From the NCBI GenBank assembly GCA_025765615.1, contig JAIVFJ010000200.1:54294-118293 (forward strand): a stretch of DNA of 64,000 nucleotides. The letters run 5' to 3'. Below the pieces are notes generated by a model, which had not been told where the DNA came from, made no database searches, and worked only from the letters and a program-made list of their open reading frames with translations. Positions 56,840 through 64,000 of this stretch are shown one piece after another (within the stretch, counting starts at the first letter, position 1; each line of letters begins with the position of its first letter). This stretch comes from Zopfochytrium polystomum (lineage: Eukaryota > Chytridiomycota > Chytridiomycetes > Chytridiales > Chytridiaceae). Both the position numbers and the translations under genes were made by a program.

Positions 56840-58184
56840 TCAGTCCGACCGCCTCTGCATCATCGGACCCCCCCTTGCCGCCAGCTCCCTCAGCATCCTC
56901 ATCGTCTGGTCCTCTTTAGCTCGGTACTCATTCACCCTCTCGTCCGACACAGCCCCCATCCCACCACCACCGCCGGCGCCTCTCCCCGTTCCCCCACCGC
57001 CGCCCCCGCCGCCCCGCCCGCGGCTCCCTCCCCTGCCTCCGCGCTCCCGCCGCCTCCGCTCCCTCTCCAGCGCCTCCTGGAACGACTCCCCCGGCCCGCC
57101 CATCAGCTCCCCGTCGCCCAGCACCACGTCAACTTCCCGCTCGCGCCGGTGGAACGCCCCGCCGCCCGCCGCTTCTCGAGCACGGCCTCGCGCCCCGTCG
57201 CCTTGGGCGCTAGCTCCTCCAGGTCGGCAGCGACCCGGCGCGTGTGCGTCCGCGCCGCGGACCGCGCGGCGAGACGCGCGCGCGTTGTCGGGGACAGCGA
57301 GCCGTCGTTGTCGTCGTCGGAGGCGGCAGTGCCAGCGGGTCGCCGTCCGCCGACGGGGAGAGAGTTCGCGCCGGACTGCGCGCCGCCCGAGGAGTCCGAC
57401 TGCGGCGCTGGGCCCGCCGCCGCTGTTGGCCGCTTGCGCGGTTCGAGGAGCGGCGCGGACGAGGCCGTCATTCCGACCTGGGGGTCACAACAACAAACAA
57501 AGAAAGAAAATGAAAATGAAAACAAAGGCCGTCCACATTTTTAGCGGAAGAAGTGTAAAGCAGAAGAGAACAAGCGAAAAGCGTACCACAGAGTCCTTTG
57601 CGTCGTACAGCTTGGCCGTGTCGGCCTCGGTGACGCCCTTGAACTTCCACCGGTACGACGTCCTTTCCCTCGACGCCATTGCCGTCATCGCAACGCCGCC
57701 CTTGTAGTAGCGCGCGTCCAGCTCGCCCCTGCGCACGGTGCGCATTCCCCGAACAATATAAAAGTAAAGTTCAACCTGCAGCGTCAGAGAATGGTCTCAT
57801 TGGCAAGGTGCCGGGGATATATAAAATCACAAGCAATACGAACCGGTTCCACTGGCGCGCAAATTTTGTAAAGTACTTTTTCGCCTTCTCCGTTTTGATC
57901 TCGGTGATGTACTTTCCCTTTGCGTCTTTGAGCCAGGCGATGAACTCTGCGCTGCGGAGGTAGTAGTCGGTGGCGGGGTCGATCGGCGGCGCGGCGAAGC
58001 GCTTTGCGGCGAACGTTGGAGCGCTGTAGTCGGTCGGCGAGCCGGGCGGGGCGGCGGCGGCGGCGGTGGCGGCGGCTGCCGTCGCGCGAGGCGATGGGGA
58101 CCTGTCTTGGGTACGGCGACGGCGGTGTTTGTCGTTGTCGTCGCTGTCGTCGTCGTGCCGGCGGTGCTTCTTCGAGGAAGACAT
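56840..58184 (-). CDS. SCI1-like (style cell-cycle inhibitor 1 family) nuclear protein
   Basis: Exons 58184-57844, 57728-57587, 57477-56840; about 373 aa if one base is restored. The N-terminus is Lys/Arg/Asp-rich (MSSSKKHRRHDDD), suggesting nuclear location. The conserved core DYYLRSAEFIAWLKDAKGKY, then KYFTKFARQWN joined by splicing to GELDARYYKGG, matches the SCI1-type family. The C-terminal part has LAPKATGREAVLEKRRA followed by FHRREREVDVVLGDGELMGG, but these lie in different frames. One G appears to be missing in the GGCGGGGCG context near 57145-57155. Without that base the protein would stop at 57103. The molecular role of the family is poorly defined. Confidence 0.7.
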
Positions 58185-58967
58185 GTCAATAAAACGGTAA
58201 CACGATTATCAAGGCCAAAATGTCTACCCGATAAAACTGACACCGAGAAACGCAAGAAAGGGTGCAAACGTAGAGAGGAAGAGGAGAGGGGTGCTGCCCA
58301 GGAGGGTGCTGCTCAGGGTGTGGGTAGAAACCGGCGGAGGCATTTTCGACATTTCAAAGAGAGAGTGTGTGTGAGAGAAGAAAGAGTGATAGAAGACTTA
58401 AATTCAGCCAGGTCAGTGCGGAGACAACAGAGAATTCAACCGCAAATCCAAATAAAGGGTCGGGAGAACAGACAAGAGAAGCGGCAAAACATGCGCGCAA
58501 CCGCCGCTCCGGAGCACCGTGCACGCGAGGGGACTAAACACAACTTCGCAAACGAAAGCACAGACCAAAAACGCGATTGGCATTGCGGACACGACTTACG
58601 TACCAAAAAAAAAAGAAGAAAAAAATCGTGAACGAAGGTCGGAGAAAAGAAAATAGGGATAAACGGAGTGAGAAGAAACAAAAAAAAAAAAAAAGTCCAA
58701 AGAAACAATAAAAACTGCCAAACCATGCAGACAATGCGGAAGGGCCGGAAAAGGAGGAAAGCACAGCAGGCATTAAAAATGGCAAGCAAGCAAGCGCCTC
58801 AACTATTTCGAAAAGGGGCGTTGGAAACCAGGGTGAATTAAGGCTCCAGTTAAAAAGGAGCAAAAGCTCGAGGAAAGCAATAATACCAAAAAGGACGCTT
58901 TCCATTCAACCCTCCGCCACCACGAGACACACAGGCCCATATCCGCTGCGCGGCGATGAGCAACACT
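58185..58967. other. Intergenic region
   Basis: 5' side of the SCI1-like gene (transcribed leftward) and 3' side of the homeobox gene. Purine-rich on the + strand with A runs. No gene seen. Confidence 0.5.
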
Positions 58968-61257
58968 TCACATCACATAACGCGGCGCGGAGGTGCCTTC
59001 CACCTCGGGGTTACCCTCCTGTCCGTCTTCCCCATCGACGTCTTCGTCCTCCATGTCCTCACCACCCTCACGGCCAACTCCGGTCGCGCCATCGGTCATT
59101 CGAGCTTCAATCATTCTCGCTTCGGCGGCGGCCTCTCCAGCGCTCTTGCCGCCTCGAGCCATGGTTCTCCAGTTCTGACGCCGGTTCTGGAACCAAATTT
59201 GCACGGCGCGCGGGGACATGCCCAGCCTGGCCGCCAAAGACTGGCGGAGCTCCGTGGAGGGGAAAAAACGTCGTAGCAAGTACCGAGTTCAGTACCGCCA
59301 GTTGCGCTGCAGTCGCTCGACGGCGCTTCGACTTTGGAGGCGGCGGGGTTAGACGAGTTGTGGATGTAACTGAGGTGGGTGAGCCTCCGGGGGTCTGCTG
59401 AGTAAATGGCGGAATCACGGCGAGGGTGTGCGAAGCAGTTCGAGGCTGATGGGTTGAGGGGAAATTGTGCGAAGGTCTGTAGTAAGGAGAGAAAGGGCGG
59501 GGGCTGTTGTGCTGTGGATGAATCACACTTCGCGACGTGGCGGAGGCTGGCGGTGGGTAATACCCGTGGTTGAAGGTGGCGGGACGCGGCGCAGGGACCA
59601 CTGCGGGAGGCCCCACTGGAGGTGGTGCGGGCTCCTGTGCCGGAGCGGTGTGGACACTAGCTGCGGGACCGGAGATCTGCGCGGAAGTTGATGCGGTGTC
59701 TCCTATGCTCATGGATGCCAGATCACTGATAGAAGTAAACCGCCGATGGGTATGAGTCTGACGAGGACGAGCAGCCATCTCAATTGGCGCAGCGGCAGCG
59801 GCAGCCGCGACCAGAGTAGAGAGCGGCGGCTGCTGTGACGGGAGGGCGGGAACCTCATCTCTGCTTGGTGACTGTGGAAGTGCCTCCGCGTCCGCAGCTG
59901 ATGGCGGTGAGACTCGCGGTGCTGCAACCCGGTGGCTGGGAACGAAAGCAGGAGCTACAGGGAACGGTGGCGGCCCAGGCGATAGCTTCGGTGGCGTCCT
60001 GCTTCGCCCAGAGGGTGAAGCACTTCGAGACGGAGGAATAGGGGGTGGAGTCATTGGCCGTGGTAAATGTGTTCCCATCAGCTGCGGCCTCGACGATGGT
60101 GGGGAGGGAAGCGTGTCAGACATGGTGAACCCAAAGTTGTTGCGACCATTGAATCTCCCTTGTCTGTGGTGCACTGGACGGGAGGTGGGGAGGCCAGACG
60201 AAGTCGATTGAAATGAAGCCAGGGCCGTTTCGCTCACGACTCGACGGTGGTGTGGGGTCGAAGAGGTTCCCGAATGTGGTCTTGCCACTCCGTGCCCAGA
60301 CGTTGCCCAAGGGGGGATGTCAGGGTGCCCAGATCTAACACTGGGTGCTTTCGGCTGAGGTGCCCACGGTGGAATGGAAGGGTGTCCAGTGCCCACAGCA
60401 GACGGTGTTTGTATGGAGAACGCTGTGCCTGGAACAGATGCCGGCGTGTGCAGGCGGGCGGCTCCTGGCGTTCCCAAGTGTGAGCGGACTTGCACCGGCG
60501 GCTGCTCCTCCGCCAAATGAACAGGGGCCTCCGCGAACGAGGACGAGCGCTGGTGACCAAGGTGACTCAGTGGTGTGTGCTGACTGTAAGGAGCCGCAGT
60601 TTGAGCTGGTGGCGCTGACTCATTCATTGAGTTGGAGTGAGTGCGGCGAAATACCGAGTCGTCAGCAGAAACGGGCGACGGTTGAGCAGGAGGGGATGAA
60701 AAGGCGAAGTTGACTGGTGCCGACGATCGCTCCCAAGAAATGGAACCATCGGCTGCCACAGGATACCTGCTCCTGCGCCGGGCAGGAGCCACAGAGAGTG
60801 GGCCAGACGGAAGAGGTGGGAGCAGGTGGCCGGCTTGCGCTGATGCATGGGGTGCGTCGAAGCGAAGTGGGCGATCCTTCATGACACTGACGTATTGAAA
60901 AGTGGCAGGTGTTGCCGAGTCTTTGGCATCGCCCCCAGCGACGTGGGTTGCGGGCGGCGACGCAGAACGCGCTCTGCCGTAGGAAACTGATCTAGTGCTA
61001 TTTCCTCGGCGGCAGGAGCAGCATGCCCTTGAACGGGTTTTGCGTCGCCGAGACCGGTCTGTGGTACTCCTCGATGTTCTCCTGAATTGCTGGGTGGATG
61101 CATTCTGGCAAGATCCACTTCCCATGGGGGTCGCTGGAGACATGGATGGCCTACGTTGCAGCAAGATTTGTTTCAACGAAGAAGACGAATACTTTGCGGC
61201 AAGCGGATTCGCCGGGCGGGTGGGGAGTGGTGGTGGTTGAAAGATAACGACGTCCAA
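58968..61257 (-). CDS. Homeobox transcription factor
   Basis: About 762 aa if one frame break is repaired. Most of the protein is Pro/Ser/Thr-rich and presumably disordered, with few structured segments. Near the C-terminus lies a homeodomain: KSKRRRATAAQLAVLNSVLA, then ELRQSLAARLGMSPRAVQIW and FQNRRQNWR. The helix-3 signature WFQNRR with Gln at position 50 is intact. The frame breaks in a run of six T on the coding strand (plus-strand A run at about 59263-59268); with five T the homeodomain is continuous. As written, the long frame stops at 59107 and the homeodomain C-half is in another frame. An acidic tail (GEDMEDEDVDGEDG) ends the protein. DNA-binding regulator of unknown targets. Start at the first ATG (MDVVIFQPPP). 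Confidence 0.8.
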
Positions 61258-62271
61258 GTCATCTGGGCGCGAGTCGAAGTCGTCGTCGGCAAGACTGCCT
61301 TAACAAGAATCAACGACGGCTTGATGCTTCACGTTGGATTGACGACGATTCGGATGGGCGGAAGCGTTATGCGCTGCGGTCGTCGAGAGGACTGGCTTGG
61401 AAGTTGCGGAGGAGTTGGGCTGGAGCAGCTAACCAACCACCCTTTGAAGGAGGAAATGGAGTGGAGGGGGAGGTGGTGGTGGCCGGGAGTGAGGTGTGAA
61501 ACAAGGGAGGGTGTCTGCAAAACGAGAGAGAGTGTGAGTTGTATTGTGTGTTAGAGAGAGAGAGGGGAGAGGGGAGAGGGACCGACAGAGAGGAGAGTGA
61601 CCGATGGAGAGAGAGCGGTTGCGACAGAAAGCCAGTCGCGGGGAGACGGAGACTGACCGCGACTGGCCGCATTTATCTTGTTTTTCTGTCTCTCTGTCTG
61701 CGCCCCTCGCATTTGAGAATTTGCTCATTTGGGCCTTTTTCCATCATCGTCATCGTTCATTCGCCGTCGGTGGCTGCAAGCAAGAAAGCAAATCTCTCTG
61801 TCTCGGTCCCAATGCGCTGGCCGTCGCCGTGCAATTCGGGCCCAATTCGGGTTCTTCTTCATTTCATTTGTGATGTGTTTTCGGTTTAAAAGTCGAAAGA
61901 AAAAATTTTACTCTGTGAAATGAAATTTGAAGCGAGCCAATTGCACAGTGCCCACACACACACACACACATAAATTGTCGCACAACGCACACAGTCACAC
62001 CAAAAGACTAAAAGAAGAAAAAAATTTGCCCCCCTTTCAATTCCATCACGGGAAATGAAAAAAGAACAAAAAAAAAAAAAAAAAGGAGCGGACAAAGACC
62101 AATCAATCAATTTTGCTGGCGGGAGGAATTGATCACTCGCTGGTGGTCCTTGTTGGTTAGTGAATCCGACTGTTGTTCAGCCACAGTGAATTTCTTGGCA
62201 CCTGGATCCGCGGTGGCACTGGCTCTGTCCCATATCCCTGTCCCTGTCACACACACACACACACACACACA

Positions 62272-62302
<31 letters not shown>

Positions 62303-63055
62303 TCGCTCCAGTTTCAATGAACGGACCATCGGCAATGCATGGCGCCCGAAAGCGATCGAAAGCGAAACCGCACGTTTCGAGTTGTATGTTTCCCATTTTG
62401 GCCTTCCACCTGCCTGTGTACAGTCCCCATGCGTCTGGAGAAGAATTAATTAAGGAAGGAGGATCGACAGAGACAAACCTCGCGGTGGGTGGAGGGCGGG
62501 TTCGGGGGGGCTTTGGGTTTGGGTGGAGGGAGGGTGCGAGAGTGGAGGAGGAGGGGCCGACGGGGCTGATGTGAGCGATTAATTTACACTGGTTCATTGT
62601 TGTCGCGGGCTTTTTATTCATTCATTGCATAATTGATGGGGTGGGTGGGGATGGATGGGTTGAGCTGGATGGACCTTTGGGTGGAACGAATAATATTTTA
62701 TAGGGGCGAGCAATTTGGGTTGTTTTTTTGCCTCCTCTTTCGTCTTTCGTCGGTGTCGGTTCCACTTCACGCGATCCCTGAATGTTTCCTTTCGAAACCC
62801 CTCCCGTGATGACATTCGCCGAAGACGCCCGCAAGCGCCTGCGACGCCACTGCGGGCGAGGGCTACCCGATGCTGTCAGCTTGGAGGGTGACGAAGCAGC
62901 AGCAGTGGCGGTGTGGGCATCGGTGGCTGCCCCATTTGGCAGGACAATTGGAGTCTTGCTGGATAATTGAAACGGGGGCAAGATCCAGCACTTATGGGGG
63001 CTAGAATAACGGAACCCAAAATCTTATTGATAAGGAGAAAATGTATCAAAATCAC

Positions 63056-63099
<44 letters not shown>

Positions 63100-63138
63100 C
63101 ACACTCACACTCACACGGACACCCACACACACACAACG
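61258..63138. other. Intergenic region with CA/CT microsatellites
   Basis: Long non-coding stretch upstream of the homeobox gene. It contains purine repeats at 61553-61620, a poly-A run near 62068-62084, (CA)n then (CT)n at 62249-62300, and (CA)n at 63055-63098. No gene recognised. Confidence 0.6.
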
Positions 63139-64000
63139 TCAGCGTGACGCCAAGAGGTCGAGCTCTTGCAGGGACCGGCTCCTCGGCAGCGCGCGCGCGA
63201 TCAACTGGACGCCGTCGTCCTGGAGGTCATTTCCTCGAGGCACAGCTTTCAGAGGGGCGGGTTGGACCGCAGAAAGTCGGCGATGCTGCGCGCGCCGTCC
63301 AGCGCGATGTTGTTCTTGTTCATGTCCAACTGGCACAGGCTCCCGTACGCGGCGAGGGCGGCCGTGAGCGCCTTGACACCGCGGCAGGACAGCCGAGTTT
63401 CGTCGAGCCGCAGCACGGCGAGCTTGGGACAATCCCGCAGGACGTCGGCGATGGCGCCGACCCCTTCGTCACCAATGTTGTTGAAGCCAAGGTCCACCAT
63501 GCCGAGACGCGGGAGGTGAGGGAAGGCCTGCGCCAACGATGCCGTGCCGGAAGGGCCAAACTCATTGCCGTCCGCTCCAAAGCGACGCTTTCTAAAAACT
63601 CCAGCTCCTCATCCGCATCGGAGTCGCGGAGAGCGACCCTGGAATCGTTGCCGTGTCCTTCATCCACATAACTTGGATAGAGTTGAAAGGTGGTGGGCCG
63701 CCCAATTCAAACTTGACTTGTCTTTGTTTCTTCCATGGACGCAACGCCGCAGGCCCGCCCGCTCCAATCGCAAGAGTCCACTTTGCCAAGTCCAGCGCGA
63801 CCTGTCCGCGCACGACCCGGCGCTGTCCGCGGCGTCGTGCACGCGTCGGGCGGCCTCCCCGACGTCCACGTCGACCACCGCGGCCGTCGGGCCGGAGGCG
63901 ACGAGCCGTCCGACGTCGACATCTCCGTCGCGTCGCGCCGATGGACGTCGACGCCGCGTTCGCCGCGTCCGCGCCGCGTAACCCGACCGCAACGCTCGAG
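63139..64000 (-). CDS. Leucine-rich-repeat (RNI-like) protein, partial, frame breaks
   Basis: The right edge truncates the 5' part. Minus-strand frames carry ribonuclease-inhibitor-type leucine-rich repeats of ~28 residues: LGMVDLGFNNIGDEGVGAIA, LAVLRLDETRLSCRGVKAL, LCQLDMNKNNIALDGARS and GNDLQDDGVQLIARAL, ending LQELDLLASR. The frame changes near 63255-63262 (after SNPPL) and again near 63560-63600 (between FLESVALER and GNEFGPSGTASL). So the copy is either damaged or affected by base-call errors. Farther upstream, QVALDLAKWTLAIGAGGPAA is in yet another frame, possibly separated by introns. LRR proteins of this type bind other proteins; no partner can be inferred. Confidence 0.55.

Overview
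This window looks like nuclear DNA of a fungus, most likely an early-diverging chytrid-like one (inference). Genes have many short GT-AG introns (about 45-80 nt, some with CTAAC branch sites), and the coding sequence is mostly GC-rich. The gene set is eukaryotic and partly fungal: a NoxR-type TPR protein, a CFEM-like GPI protein, a START protein, cytochrome b5-acyl-CoA dehydrogenase, peroxisomal dienoyl-CoA reductase, GlnRS, eL37, AMSH, an ABCG transporter and a homeobox factor. There are no bacterial operons, CRISPR arrays or rRNA, and I recognised no tRNA.

Layout. 0.8-5.0 kb: NoxR/p67phox-like regulator ending in a PH domain (+). 5.4-7.8 kb: protein with three basic-secretory-protease (BSP) domains (+). 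8.0-13.4 kb: tandem array of an unrecognised seven-helix membrane protein (+), with two intact 288-aa paralogs of identical exon layout flanking two decayed copies. 13.9-16.6 kb: GlnRS (-). 16.9-18.8 kb: polyQ-Kelch protein (-). 19.3-21.5 kb: START protein (+). 22.3-23.2 kb: CFEM-like GPI protein (-). 23.8-27.4 kb: secreted EXORDIUM-like protein with Cys-rich modules (-). 28.3-30.5 kb: cytochrome b5-acyl-CoA dehydrogenase (+). 31.0-31.8 kb: eL37 (-). 32.0-35.4 kb: Ser/Thr-rich protein and a proline-rich type I membrane protein (-). 36.0-37.8 kb: 2,4-dienoyl-CoA reductase (-). 38-41 kb: gene-poor. 41.3-42.5 kb: seven-helix membrane protein (-). 44.5-49.5 kb: AT-richer TIR-NACHT-WD40 gene (NLR-like) (+). 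51.2-53.3 kb: ABCG transporter (+). 53.8-56.7 kb: AMSH deubiquitinase (-). 56.8-58.2 kb: SCI1-like protein (-). 59.0-61.3 kb: homeobox protein (-). 63.1 kb to the right edge: leucine-rich-repeat protein (-).

Themes. Two neighbouring enzymes of fatty-acid breakdown (b5-ACAD ending AKL, dienoyl-CoA reductase ending ARL) both carry peroxisomal targeting tripeptides. The NoxR-like protein, BSP domains, CFEM-like protein, EXORDIUM-like protein and NLR-like gene suggest a surface, redox and self/non-self repertoire (inference). Micro-exons (4, 8, 10, 11, 14, 17, 18, 31 nt) are unusually frequent and would be missed by default gene callers. Several otherwise sound genes carry single-base frame breaks (DECR, NLR twice, SCI1, homeobox, LRR). 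These look more like assembly indels than decay and should be checked against reads.

The exon boundaries given were read by eye from splice signals, reading phase and family homology remembered in general terms; no search was run.
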